Source: CAZWVM01 sp964637705 (GTDB lineage Bacteria; UBA8481). From it: 27,406 bases of DNA. This document shows positions 1 to 7,852 of the stretch, in pieces (the first letter of the stretch is position 1; each line of letters opens with the position of its first letter). The DNA is taken from contig CAZWVM010000024.1 of the NCBI GenBank assembly GCA_964637705.1, positions 1-27,406 on the forward strand, in the 5' to 3' direction. Below the pieces are notes generated by a model. That model was not told where the DNA came from, did no database searches, and saw nothing but the letters and a program-made list of their open reading frames with translations. The translations under genes and the position numbers were made by a program.

Positions 1-1
1 C

Positions 2-1549
2 ATGAAGTGGAATTCCTACGATTTCGTACTCTCCACCGACGCCCAGTTCAACGGCGCGAGCCACGACTATTATCGTGACGTCGAGGCCTACCGGCACGCG
101 GACTTGAAGACGGAATACCAGACCGTCGTCTCGCCGGAATTGAAGCGGCTGATGCCGAAGACGGGGCGCAGCTACGAGAGCGCGGACCAGGGCATGTGCG
201 CCCATGTGCGAGCCATCGACGACCGCCTGGCCTTCCCGGCCGAGTTCTTCCAGTGCATGCTCCAGAAGCCCTCCCACTACGTGGACTTCCGCAACCGCCA
301 CAACGACTTCATGCAGCTCGTTCGCTCGAATTGTGCCGCCCTGAACGCGATCCTCGACGAGGCCTTCCGGCAGTTCTACGGCTGGGGGGCGCAGCTGGAC
401 AAGACGATCTACGCCCAGGTCGACAGCCGCTTCCCCCGCCTCGACGGCGAATTGAAGGGCATGCTCAAGGGTTATCTCACCCAGAAGCCCCAGCGCGCGA
501 TCTTCATGATCGACGTGGAATCCTCGCCGGCGAGCTTCGAGTGGCTGGAGCCGGTGTACCAGACGATCAAGTGGCACCTGCGGAACTTCGGCCTGAACTT
601 CATCGCCTCGGTGAGCGGCAAGGGTTACCACTTCCTCGCGCAGGTGCCGCTCTACCGCGGCTCATACGGATACCACGACGGCCGCGCCCACCTGAACTAC
701 GGGATGATCAACCTGATGGCGCGCGGCGGCTACGTGCGCCCCGAGACGCTGGACAAGCTCGTGACGACGCGTTGGGGCAGTCGCAAGCACGCGCCCGCGC
801 CGATGCTCTCCCAGCGGGCCTACCAGGCCATGTGCAAGCTCCAGCAGTTCTTCTGCGTCAACATCGCCGACGACATCCGCAAGCAGCTCTGGCAGGCCCG
901 GATGTCGCCCTGGGTCAACTTCACCGATTCGGAGAACGACACGACGATCCTGGATCTGACCGGGATGCTGCGGCAGTCGGAGATGGCGGTCTTCGGGAGC
1001 GTGGGGAGCCTGTACAACAAGAGTCGCCACCCGTTCAAGGTGAGGATCGTCCGGAGCCGCAACGGCCACGAGTATTTCAACAACGACATGAACTGGATGA
1101 TGCATACGCGCACCGATCTCGGTGCGACGAAGATGCACCTCATCCATTCCGGCGGCCGGATTCCGGACGGCACGCGTGGCATCGAAAACATGATCCAGGC
1201 TTACGACAAGAGCCGCATCAAGCGGGAACTGCACGATCCGTGCGACCACCCCCTGAACCCGGACTGGATCCGCGACATCTTCCACTCCAACTACCGCGTG
1301 CTCTGGCGTCGCTGTCCCCAGATCCTCCACGACGTCGAGAAGGCCCAGCCGAACTTCCTGAGTCCCAAGTGCCTCAAGTGGGTCTACCAGCAGTTGGCCC
1401 ATTCCGGCTTCTCGATCCTCGAGATGCAGGCCATCACGAAGGCGGTCTACTGCGATCCCGCCAAGCACGTCGACATCGATGCGAAGTATTCCAAGGACGA
1501 GTGGTGCAAGTGGCCGATGCTCCTGTTGGGAGAATGGTTCAAGGGCTAG
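2..1549 (+). CDS. AEP-superfamily primase/polymerase-like protein, paralogue A (possibly 5'-incomplete)
   Basis: Resembles the catalytic core of archaeo-eukaryotic primases (AEP), which make primers or extend DNA/RNA. Seen: a motif I-like acidic pair at D171 and E173 in FMIDVESS, a motif II-like SGKGYH ending at H210, and a motif III-like aspartate D318 in ILDLT. Seventeen residues after D318 comes VGSLYNK, at the place where archaeal PriS proteins carry RxPGSLHxK. The Arg and His of that loop are missing here (Gly and Tyr), while Lys340 remains. A helical C-terminal domain (about 440-515) matches that of the next gene, so the two are paralogues along their length. The N-terminal 170 residues are longer than in the partner. 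The ATG lies at base 2, so the true start could be upstream of the window. The family call rests on motifs and their order. The role (primer synthesis, repair, or a non-catalytic subunit) is inferred. Confidence 0.62.
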   Translation: MKWNSYDFVLSTDAQFNGASHDYYRDVEAYRHADLKTEYQTVVSPELKRLMPKTGRSYESADQGMCAHVRAIDDRLAFPAEFFQCMLQKPSHYVDFRNRHNDFMQLVRSNCAALNAILDEAFRQFYGWGAQLDKTIYAQVDSRFPRLDGELKGMLKGYLTQKPQRAIFMIDVESSPASFEWLEPVYQTIKWHLRNFGLNFIASVSGKGYHFLAQVPLYRGSYGYHDGRAHLNYGMINLMARGGYVRPETLDKLVTTRWGSRKHAPAPMLSQRAYQAMCKLQQFFCVNIADDIRKQLWQARMSPWVNFTDSENDTTILDLTGMLRQSEMAVFGSVGSLYNKSRHPFKVRIVRSRNGHEYFNNDMNWMMHTRTDLGATKMHLIHSGGRIPDGTRGIENMIQAYDKSRIKRELHDPCDHPLNPDWIRDIFHSNYRVLWRRCPQILHDVEKAQPNFLSPKCLKWVYQQLAHSGFSILEMQAITKAVYCDPAKHVDIDAKYSKDEWCKWPMLLLGEWFKG

Positions 1550-1604
1550 GGGGTCCGCGCCTGGGTCTGTCGCGCCGCGGATCGACTGAAGGAGGCTGGG
1601 CACG

Positions 1605-2933
1605 GTGAACGCGGGCGCCTACTACCGGGCGATCTTTCCGGGCCTGAAGCAGTCCTTCGAACGGTCCGAGCGCGTTCTCGGCTACGGCCGTGAACTCATC
1701 GCGCGGATGGGATTCGGACCCTACGACCTGCCGGTCACGGTCCAACCCGTCAAAGAGCTCTGGAAGCTCGCGGTGGAGTGGGAACTGGAGGTCTTCGTTC
1801 CCGTCCTCGGCCGCGGGGCGGTGCTCTTCCCGTTCGATTTCGAGGTCGCCTTGAAGCACGAGAATTCCAAGCTCTACGCCGGTCCCGATTCCCAACGGCA
1901 CTACATCCGGAAGTATATCGTGCCCGTGGCGCAGTACCTCGAGCGCCATTTCCAGGAGCGCGCCGTGCCGTATCTCATGGATTTCACGCCCTCCGGCGGC
2001 CACCTTCTCTTCTACGCGCTGCGCGGCACGGCGGGCTGGGACGCGGTGCGCGACATCGGCGCTCTGGAGAACGACCTGCGCGCCGCGTATGCCTGGACGG
2101 ACGCGAGCGGGGCGGACGTGAAGCGGCTGAGGCCGGTCTCCGACGACGAGGGGCGGGTCTTCAGCGGGTTGGGAAGGCTCGCGGAATACATCGGGCTCAC
2201 GATCATCCGCGACGCGCGCGGCACCATCGACTGGACGGAGTCCGACGGGATGGAGATCCACCTCTGCGACGCGGCGGACAAGGCCGTGAACATCGACGTC
2301 TCGTGGGCGGGCGATCCTCTCTACATGAGGATCATGCGCGCGCCCGGATCTCTCCACAAGAAGAACATGAATTACCACGGCATCACGCAATACGGCCCGT
2401 TGACGGATGCCAAGGTCGCCTACTACGACGGCCACGTGCCTCACCGGGCGGGGAGTTACGACGACGTCCTCGCGGCCCAGTGGGACCTCGGGCGCGCCGC
2501 GGAGCACAACGCTCGGATTCCGGGCTACATCCCGTGGGCGAACGAGGGCCTCGTCCGGCTCGTCGCGGACTACCGGGCTTCCGGGCTCTTCAGGCTGCAC
2601 CAGCGTTTCGACCGCACCGCCGACCTGCCGCGCGGCGAGGCCCGTCGCCGGGCGCTGGAGGACGGGCGGCTCCACGAGAAGAGCCTGAGCATGATCCGGC
2701 ACCCGAATCCGCGGATGCTCCAGCCGGAGGCCCTGCGCAAGATGGTGCGCGATCTCGTCGACCGGGGCTGGGAGCCGCGCCACGCCGGGAACGTCATCCG
2801 GGACTGCTACGCCGACCCGTTCTTCGGCTGGACCCAGAACTGGCTCAAGTGCCCGGCCGAGACGCGCGCGAACTTCTGGGCGCGGATCTACGCCGGCGCG
2901 CACGCCCTGGAGAACGGCGAGCGGGTGGTGTAG
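1605..2933 (+). CDS. AEP-superfamily primase/polymerase-like protein, paralogue B
   Basis: Probable archaeo-eukaryotic-type primase/polymerase subunit of 442 aa. Motif I is FPFDFE with D78 and E80 as metal ligands. Motif II is SGGH with H133. Motif III is NIDVS with D231, followed by MRAPGSLHKK (R245, P247, G248, S249, L250, H251). That last stretch is close to the PriS nucleotide-binding loop of archaeal primases and is the best single piece of evidence. The C-terminal helical region (about 350-425) aligns with the end of paralogue A, including a shared Tyr-x-Asp-Pro. The GTG start follows AAGGAGG at 1589-1595 with good spacing, 55 bases after gene A, so the two are probably co-transcribed. 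Unlike A, this copy keeps all canonical positions and is the likelier catalytic subunit (inference). No zinc-finger or helicase domain is seen. Confidence 0.7.
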   Translation: MNAGAYYRAIFPGLKQSFERSERVLGYGRELIARMGFGPYDLPVTVQPVKELWKLAVEWELEVFVPVLGRGAVLFPFDFEVALKHENSKLYAGPDSQRHYIRKYIVPVAQYLERHFQERAVPYLMDFTPSGGHLLFYALRGTAGWDAVRDIGALENDLRAAYAWTDASGADVKRLRPVSDDEGRVFSGLGRLAEYIGLTIIRDARGTIDWTESDGMEIHLCDAADKAVNIDVSWAGDPLYMRIMRAPGSLHKKNMNYHGITQYGPLTDAKVAYYDGHVPHRAGSYDDVLAAQWDLGRAAEHNARIPGYIPWANEGLVRLVADYRASGLFRLHQRFDRTADLPRGEARRRALEDGRLHEKSLSMIRHPNPRMLQPEALRKMVRDLVDRGWEPRHAGNVIRDCYADPFFGWTQNWLKCPAETRANFWARIYAGAHALENGERVV

Positions 2934-2946
2934 GGGGCGCGGCCCC
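2934..2946. terminator. Candidate hairpin between convergent genes
   Basis: GGGGC / GCG / GCCCC forms a 5-bp GC stem in the 19 bases between the AEP gene stop and the histone gene stop. It has no clear T-tract on either side, so terminator function is a guess from position. Confidence 0.3.
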
Positions 2947-2952
2947 GGGCGG

Positions 2953-3201
2953 TCAGCCCTGGACCGGGGGCTCCGCGGAGGCGGCGGTTGCGAGAGCGCG
3001 GGCCGCGGTCTGGAGGTCGGCGGGCATGATCGTCTTGCGGCCCTCCTTGCGGGCCTCTTCGCCGGCGGCCTGTCCGAGCTTCGCCAGATACTGGTGCGCC
3101 AGGTCGCGGGCGGCCTGGACCGCATCGCCCGAGATCCTCTGGATGTCGCCGCTGCCCTTGAGCACGTGCTCCTTCGCTGCGCTGGAACTGACGTCTGCCA
3201 T
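2953..3201 (-). CDS. Bacterial histone-fold protein (archaeal-histone-like)
   Basis: An 82-aa single histone fold, expected to dimerise and bind DNA. The segment from about 13 to 72 aligns with archaeal histones such as HMfB: the alpha1/loop region KGSGDIQRISGDA, a long alpha2 (about 25-51), then EGRKTIMPADL and alpha3. R22, R55, K56, T57 and D62 stand at the same spacing as HMfB R19, R52, K53, T54 and D59, so the Arg-Asp clamp and the R-T DNA-contact positions are kept. One residue appears inserted before R22. There are short N- and C-terminal tails and no second fold. The ATG is chosen because GAAGGAGGA lies just upstream on the minus strand. The open frame continues further upstream but would overlap the next gene and its promoter. 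Histones are documented in some bacteria (for example Bdellovibrio and Leptospira) but are uncommon. Convergent with the AEP pair. Confidence 0.85.
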   Translation of the reverse strand: MADVSSSAAKEHVLKGSGDIQRISGDAVQAARDLAHQYLAKLGQAAGEEARKEGRKTIMPADLQTAARALATAASAEPPVQG

Positions 3202-3234
3202 GATGAAGTCCTCCTTCGAGGTATCGTGGGAAAA

Positions 3235-3263
3235 ATCATAGGAGGGCTTTCGCGGATCAGCAA
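3235..3263 (-). promoter_or_regulatory. Predicted sigma70-like promoter of the histone gene
   Basis: On the minus strand TTGCTG (3263-3258) and TATGAT (3240-3235) are separated by 17 bases. Transcription would start near 3228, giving a leader of about 27 nt that carries the GAAGGAGGA ribosome binding site. It is one of the best matches in the window and suggests robust independent expression. Confidence 0.55.
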
Positions 3264-3333
3264 GGCGAAGCGCGGGATCTTTTCCACAGGGGGCGCGCGG
3301 CCCGGCGACGCCCGAATCCCGGTTCCGCCGCTC

Positions 3334-3362
3334 TGGCCAAGTCCGGGCAGGTTCGTTATAGT
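3334..3362 (+). promoter_or_regulatory. Predicted promoter of the epimerase-GT2-radical SAM operon, leaderless
   Basis: TGGCCA (3334-3339), a 17-base spacer, then TATAGT (3357-3362). Only 11 bases separate the -10 box from the ATG at 3374 and there is no Shine-Dalgarno match, so the transcript probably begins at or within a few bases of the start codon. Confidence 0.45.
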
Positions 3363-3373
3363 GTCCCGCGACC

Positions 3374-4360
3374 ATGCCGACTGCGTTCATCACCGGCGTC
3401 GCGGGGTTCATCGGATCCCACCTGGCCGAGCGTCTTCTCTCTTCCGGTTGGACCGTTTCCGGCATCGACAATCTCGCGCACGGCCACCGTGCTCATCTCG
3501 CGGACTTCCGCCGCAATCCCCGTTTCTCCTTCGAGCGCGGTGACTGCCGCGACGAGGCTCTCATGAGGCGGCATATCCGGAAGGCCGACGTGGTCGTTCA
3601 CCTGGCGGCCTTCAAGATTCCCCGCTACGGGGGACGGGTGGAGACGCTCCACGTGAACCACGATTCCGCGGAGGTGGCCGTTCGCCTCGCCTCGCGCATC
3701 GGCTCGGGGCGATTCGTTTTCGCCTCCACGTCCGAAGTCTACGGCAAGAACCCGAACCAGCCCTTTCACGAGTTCTCCGATGTCGTGATCGGTCCGCCCA
3801 TCGTGGCGCGCTGGGCCTATGCCGTCTCCAAGATCATGAGCGAGCACCTCATCTGGGGCTACATGGAGGAGGGGCGAATCGACCCGGTCGTCCTGAGGTT
3901 CTTCGGGTGCTACGGGCCGCGCGAGCATCGCTCGTGGCAGGGGGGACCCTTCGCGGCGATGATCGAGAACGCGCTCGCCGGAAAACCCATCGACCTGCAC
4001 GGGGACGGCCGCCAGACGCGCACGTTCGTCTACGCGTCGGACCTGGTCCGGGGGATCGAACTCGCCATGACGAAGCCGAGGGCGCGCGGCCAGGCCTGGA
4101 ACCTCGGCTCCGACGAGGAGATCTCGATGAAGGATCTCGCCGCGATGCTCTGGTCGCTCTGCCGTCCCGGCACGAAGCCGCGTTTCCGCTACGTGCCTTA
4201 CAGGAATTTCTCGACGCGCTACGAGGACGTGAGGCGAAGGGCGCCCGACAATTCCGCGGCGCGCCGCACGCTCGGTTTCCGCTCCACCGTCAATCTGCGC
4301 GACGGGGCGGAGAAAACCGTCGCGTGGCATCGATCCGTTTTCGGCCGCACCCTTCGTTGA
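3374..4360 (+). CDS. NAD-dependent nucleotide-sugar epimerase/dehydratase (extended SDR)
   Basis: Extended short-chain dehydrogenase acting on a nucleotide sugar in the cytoplasm. Seen: the Rossmann motif TGVAGFIGSH at residues 7-16 (TGxxGxxG), a catalytic Ser/Thr in FASTSEVYG near 118, the pair Y149/K153 in YAVSK, and a GDGRQTRTFVYASDL segment typical of GalE, RmlB and UDP-glucuronate decarboxylase-like enzymes. At 328 aa it has the normal length. Substrate and product cannot be fixed from sequence. First gene of a three-gene operon: its stop overlaps the likely translation start region of the downstream glycosyltransferase. It starts with no ribosome binding site behind a close -10 box. Confidence 0.88.
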   Translation: MPTAFITGVAGFIGSHLAERLLSSGWTVSGIDNLAHGHRAHLADFRRNPRFSFERGDCRDEALMRRHIRKADVVVHLAAFKIPRYGGRVETLHVNHDSAEVAVRLASRIGSGRFVFASTSEVYGKNPNQPFHEFSDVVIGPPIVARWAYAVSKIMSEHLIWGYMEEGRIDPVVLRFFGCYGPREHRSWQGGPFAAMIENALAGKPIDLHGDGRQTRTFVYASDLVRGIELAMTKPRARGQAWNLGSDEEISMKDLAAMLWSLCRPGTKPRFRYVPYRNFSTRYEDVRRRAPDNSAARRTLGFRSTVNLRDGAEKTVAWHRSVFGRTLR

Positions 4361-5112
4361 TCCACCTCCTGGTCCCGGCTTTCAACGAGGCGGAGAACGT
4401 GGGCGGCGTCGTGGACGCCTGGCGGACGATCGGGAAAACCCTGGGGCGTGAGGTCCGGTTTCTCTTCGTCGACGACGGCTCCACCGACGGCACCGCGGCG
4501 CGTCTCGCTTCCCTCGGCGGCGACGTGACCGTCCTGGTCCAACCCGCTCGTCGCGGGCCCGGAGCGGCCTTCGAGCGCGGTTTCAACCACCTCCTGCCGC
4601 TCGCGGCCGACGGCGACGTCGTGGTGACGGCGGAGGCGGACAACACCAGCGCCCCCGGCGTCGCTCTCGCCCTGTTGGCCGCGCTCGACGCGGGAGCCGA
4701 CATCGCGATCGCGGCATTTCACGCGCCGGGCGGCGGCACGATCGGCGTTCCCGCGCATCGCCGCCTCTTCTCGGTCGTCATCAACCGGTTCCTCGTCGTG
4801 CTCTTCCGGCTGAAGGGGGTCACGAGCCCGACCTGCTTCTACCGGGCCTGGCGCCCGTCGTTGCTCGGGCGCGTGGCCGCGGGTGAGCCCCTGCGTCTGT
4901 CATGCCCGGGATTCGCCGCAATGTCGGAGCTGCTCCTGCGCGCGGCGGTGGCCGGCGCGCGGATCGAGGAGGTGCCCCTCGTCATCGACTGGACGCGGCG
5001 TCGAGGTCGCAGCGGCATGCGCATCGGCCGCACCATCGCCGAGTACGGAAGACTTCTCGTCGCCACCGCGCCCCTCTGGGTGTCGCGATGGGTCACGGGG
5101 GCTCGCGCGTGA
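4324..5112 (+). CDS. Family 2 glycosyltransferase
   Basis: GT-A fold glycosyltransferase, about 250-262 aa. Seen: the N-terminal nucleotide-sugar strand LLVPAFNEAENV, FVDDGSTDGT with the DDG aspartates, and AEADN in the usual DxD position. There is no C-terminal membrane anchor, although a hydrophobic helix near VVINRFLVVLF may touch the membrane. It resembles dolichyl-phosphate-mannose-synthase-like enzymes that load a polyprenyl phosphate (family knowledge; acceptor unknown). The start is uncertain. GTG at 4324 has a GGAG 11 bases upstream and overlaps the epimerase. A TTG at 4357 would give a TTGA overlap with the epimerase stop and a protein starting four residues before VPAFNE. Translationally coupled to the next gene (TGATG). 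Confidence 0.85.
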   Translation: MASIRFRPHPSLIHLLVPAFNEAENVGGVVDAWRTIGKTLGREVRFLFVDDGSTDGTAARLASLGGDVTVLVQPARRGPGAAFERGFNHLLPLAADGDVVVTAEADNTSAPGVALALLAALDAGADIAIAAFHAPGGGTIGVPAHRRLFSVVINRFLVVLFRLKGVTSPTCFYRAWRPSLLGRVAAGEPLRLSCPGFAAMSELLLRAAVAGARIEEVPLVIDWTRRRGRSGMRIGRTIAEYGRLLVATAPLWVSRWVTGARA

Positions 5113-6248
5113 TGCAGGGGAAGATCCTCCGCGAGGTGAGGCGGCGGATCCGGGGCGGCGGGATCACCTGGGCCGCCCGCAACGCCGCACTCTGCCTCCG
5201 CGTCGCCGGCGGCGCGATCGCCGGGCGGACCCTCGGCCCCCCCGTGCTCGCCGGACTCTTCGTGACCTACCGATGCAACGCCGCCTGCGCCTTTTGCGAC
5301 CTGCCGCGTCGCTCGGCGCCCTCTTCCGAGCTCTCGACCGACTCCTTCCGGAGAGCGATCGACGAGTTCCACGCGATGGGAACGCCGGCCGTGGGATTCG
5401 CCGGTGGTGAGCCGCTGCTCCGCCCGGACCTCTGGGATCTCGTCCGCCATGCCGCCGATCTCGGTCTGACCACATCGTTGGAATCGAACGGTCTTCTCTG
5501 GAGCGAGGAGACGATCGGGCGCCTCTTCGACTCCGGTCTCGGCTATATCGGGTTCTCCCTCGAATCGGACGATCCGGTCACTCATGACCGCCTCTTCGGC
5601 CGGCCCGGATCGTGGGAGAAGACCTGCGGGCTGATCCGCCGCATCGCGGAGGCCCGCCGCGCCGCGGCCCGCCCCCCGGTCATCACCGTGCACACCTGCC
5701 TCAGCCTCGCCAATCTCGATCGCATCGCCTCGATGCCCGCCTTCGTGGCGGACCTCGGAGCGGACCAGCTGAACGTCATGGGTTTCGAGGCCGGGGCGAT
5801 CCGGGACAAGGATCCGGGCGTGCGTGACGCGCTCGATCTTGCACGCGCCGGGATCGACCGCGTAGACGGGGCGGTCGAGGCCCTGGCGCGCGTGAAGAGG
5901 GAGACGGGCCGGGTCGACAATTCCTTCGATTCCCTCGAGGCGATCCGTCACCAGGCTCGCGGAAAGCCGTTGCCAGTCCGGTGCCTCGCCGCGCAGACCT
6001 CGTTCTACATCGACCCGGCCGGTCGGCTCTTCTCCTGCCTCGATTTTCTCGAGGAGGGGAGGCTCTCCTGCGGCCGTTACGAACCGGGCCGGTTGAAAGA
6101 AACGTGGTATTCCGCGGCCTACGAAGAATTCCGCGCGCGCCACCTGGCTGGCTGCCGGCGCTGCTACTGGCCGTGCCAGAACGAACTCAACTACCTCTTC
6201 AATCCGCGCCGCTACATCCCGGGGCTTTCGCGGTTCCCTCCGCCCTGA
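5112..6248 (+). CDS. Radical SAM protein with SPASM-like C-terminal cysteines
   Basis: Radical S-adenosylmethionine enzyme of 378 aa. The 4Fe-4S ligands are C55, C59 and C62 in YRCNAACAFC (CX3CX2C). GGEPLLRPDL follows at about 102-111 and is the usual SAM-contact strand. The C-terminal part has further cysteines (VRCLAAQ, FSCLDF, LSCGRY, GCRRCYWPC), as in SPASM/twitch domains that hold auxiliary iron-sulfur clusters. Such proteins oxidise or modify peptides, sugars or other substrates; the substrate here is not recognisable. The ATG overlaps the stop of the glycosyltransferase by one base (TGATG), so it is co-translated. The position suggests modification of a sugar or lipid-linked intermediate (inference). 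Confidence 0.85.
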   Translation: MQGKILREVRRRIRGGGITWAARNAALCLRVAGGAIAGRTLGPPVLAGLFVTYRCNAACAFCDLPRRSAPSSELSTDSFRRAIDEFHAMGTPAVGFAGGEPLLRPDLWDLVRHAADLGLTTSLESNGLLWSEETIGRLFDSGLGYIGFSLESDDPVTHDRLFGRPGSWEKTCGLIRRIAEARRAAARPPVITVHTCLSLANLDRIASMPAFVADLGADQLNVMGFEAGAIRDKDPGVRDALDLARAGIDRVDGAVEALARVKRETGRVDNSFDSLEAIRHQARGKPLPVRCLAAQTSFYIDPAGRLFSCLDFLEEGRLSCGRYEPGRLKETWYSAAYEEFRARHLAGCRRCYWPCQNELNYLFNPRRYIPGLSRFPPP

Positions 6249-6254
6249 GCGGAG

Positions 6255-6275
6255 CCGGACCCGGTCGGAGTCCGG
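6255..6275. terminator. Candidate bidirectional hairpin
   Basis: CCGGAC (6255-6260) and GTCCGG (6270-6275) pair around a 9-base loop in the 55 bases between two convergent radical SAM genes. There is no T-run, so an intrinsic terminator of standard type is not certain. Confidence 0.35.
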
Positions 6276-6303
6276 TCCGGAGCTCACGCCCGGGCGGGAA
6301 GGA

Positions 6304-7758
6304 TCACCGCTCGCCCTTCGAACCCGGCTCGGCGCCCGCGCCGCGACCGCGGCCGATCGTCTTGATGAAGGAACCGGCCGCGCGACCGTAGTTGTAGAGG
6401 AGCTTCGGGTGGCGCAGCAGCCATCCGAGGTGCGCGAGGACGACGCGCGGGCGCAGGTAGAAGCGGCGGAAGGCCTCGCGCGACAGGGCCTCGAGCTCGT
6501 CCCTCCGCATGCCCCGGGGCACGTAGTTGATCGCGAAGTTGTTCATCCGGTCCCAGTCCGGATCGAAGGTTCCCTCGCGGAGAGCGCGCTCGTGGATCTC
6601 CGAACCCGGGTAGGGCGTCAGGAAACTCTGCTGGAAGTAGTCCAGGTCGATCGAGCACGCGAAATCGATGGTGCGCCGTATGGTTTCGACGGAATCGCCC
6701 GGCAGTCCGAAGATGAAGTTGCCACGGGTCTGAATGCCCGCGCGCCGCGTCCACCGCAGGACGTCCCTGACCTGTTCGGTCCGGATCTTCTTGTTCACGC
6801 TGTCCAGGATCTCCGGACAGCCGCTCTCGATGCCATACTCGATCTGCCAGCACCCGGCGGCGCGCATGGCCCGCAGCATCTCTTCCGTGACGCAATCGAC
6901 GCGCGCGCAGCAGGACCAGGAAATGGCGAGGCGGCGCCTCGCGAGTCCCTCGCAGAAGTCGAAGACGCGCTTGCGCAGAGCCACGAAGGTGTCGTCGTAG
7001 AAGAGGAATTCGCGGATCCCGTGCGCGCCGACGATCGATTCGATCATGTCGATCATGTATTCGGGGGCGTGGGCGCGGATTGCGCTGCCGAAGGCGCCGT
7101 TGGCGCAGAAGGTGCAACGCCCCGGACAGCCCCGGGTCGTGATGAGAGGGACCGCGACCGAGCCCATGATGCCGATGGGCGTCAGGCGATACTCGCGGAA
7201 TTTCACGAGGGACCAGTCGGGGAAGGGGAGATCGTCGAGGCGGGCGATGAGGGGGCGCGCGGGGGTCCGGCGGACCGCGCCGGCCGCGTCGCGGAAGACG
7301 ATTCCCTTCACGTCCGCCGGGTCGCCGCGCCGCGCCAGGCAGTCCAGCAGATCCGGAAGCGTCGCCTCGCCCTCGCCGACCACGCCGATGTCGTACGGTC
7401 CGCGCGCCAGCGTCTCCTCGGGCAGGGCCGTGACATGGACGCCCCCGGCCACGAGCGGAACGCCGGGGAGAACCTCCCTCGCCCGCCTCGCGTAGCGCTC
7501 CGCGGACGTGCAACTGCCCGTCATGAAGGAGAAGCCGATCACGTCGGGGCGGGCGGAGCGGAGATGTTCACCGAAGTCGTCGACAGTGACGGGGTGGCAG
7601 TCGGCGTCGACGAGCTCGACGGCGTGCCCTTCGCGCTTCAGGACCGCCGCCAGGCTCAGAACGCCGAGCGGCGGCGAGACGCTGCCCACGTCGGCCAGGT
7701 CCCATTCCTCGCGGAGAAGGCCGCGGTTGGGAGGAGCGACGAGGAAGAGCATCTTCAT
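6304..7758 (-). CDS. B12-binding-type radical SAM protein (first copy)
   Basis: Class with an N-terminal cobalamin-binding-like domain (about 1-150, with PPLGVLSLAAVLKREGHAVELVD and VAGGVHVTALPEE) followed by a radical SAM domain. The cluster ligands are C211, C215 and C218 in TTRGCPGRCTFC. The cobalamin-ligating DxHxxG motif is absent from the N-terminal domain, which is common in this family. It has the full length for the family (484 aa). Known members do methylations, ring contractions and other radical chemistry on lipids, sugars and hopanoids, so no specific reaction can be given. Monocistronic and divergent from the YfhO-like gene. The ATG lies 9 bases after a perfect TATAAT and has no Shine-Dalgarno site. 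A second, diverged copy lies at 17975-19489. Confidence 0.88.
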   Translation of the reverse strand: MKMLFLVAPPNRGLLREEWDLADVGSVSPPLGVLSLAAVLKREGHAVELVDADCHPVTVDDFGEHLRSARPDVIGFSFMTGSCTSAERYARRAREVLPGVPLVAGGVHVTALPEETLARGPYDIGVVGEGEATLPDLLDCLARRGDPADVKGIVFRDAAGAVRRTPARPLIARLDDLPFPDWSLVKFREYRLTPIGIMGSVAVPLITTRGCPGRCTFCANGAFGSAIRAHAPEYMIDMIESIVGAHGIREFLFYDDTFVALRKRVFDFCEGLARRRLAISWSCCARVDCVTEEMLRAMRAAGCWQIEYGIESGCPEILDSVNKKIRTEQVRDVLRWTRRAGIQTRGNFIFGLPGDSVETIRRTIDFACSIDLDYFQQSFLTPYPGSEIHERALREGTFDPDWDRMNNFAINYVPRGMRRDELEALSREAFRRFYLRPRVVLAHLGWLLRHPKLLYNYGRAAGSFIKTIGRGRGAGAEPGSKGER

Positions 7759-7767
7759 GGCGCGACA

Positions 7768-7773
7768 ATTATA
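7768..7773 (-). promoter_or_regulatory. Perfect -10 box of the 6304-7758 gene, leaderless
   Basis: TATAAT on the minus strand ends 9 bases before the ATG at 7758. No convincing -35 hexamer is seen at 16-18 bases. The distance implies a leader of zero to three bases. Confidence 0.45.
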
Positions 7774-7852
7774 GCTGTTGCCCCGGGATCACGGTGATAA
7801 GATTCGGCCGCTCCGCGGAGTGCGCGGCAGGGGAAGGGAAGAGAGGAGAACG

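Noticed and set aside
1539..3287. Long minus-strand open frame opposite the AEP-B gene
   Set aside because: Low-complexity Arg/Pro/Ala-rich translation typical of the reverse strand of high-GC genes. It covers two better-supported genes.
3202..3471. Upstream extension of the histone reading frame (172-aa frame)
   Set aside because: It would overlap the epimerase start and the predicted histone promoter. The strong ribosome binding site before 3201 and the match to histone length fix the shorter start.
7778..7852. ATG start of the YfhO-like gene 25 codons upstream
   Set aside because: The extra residues are Arg/Gly-rich without a family match, and the GTG at 7853 has the ribosome binding site.
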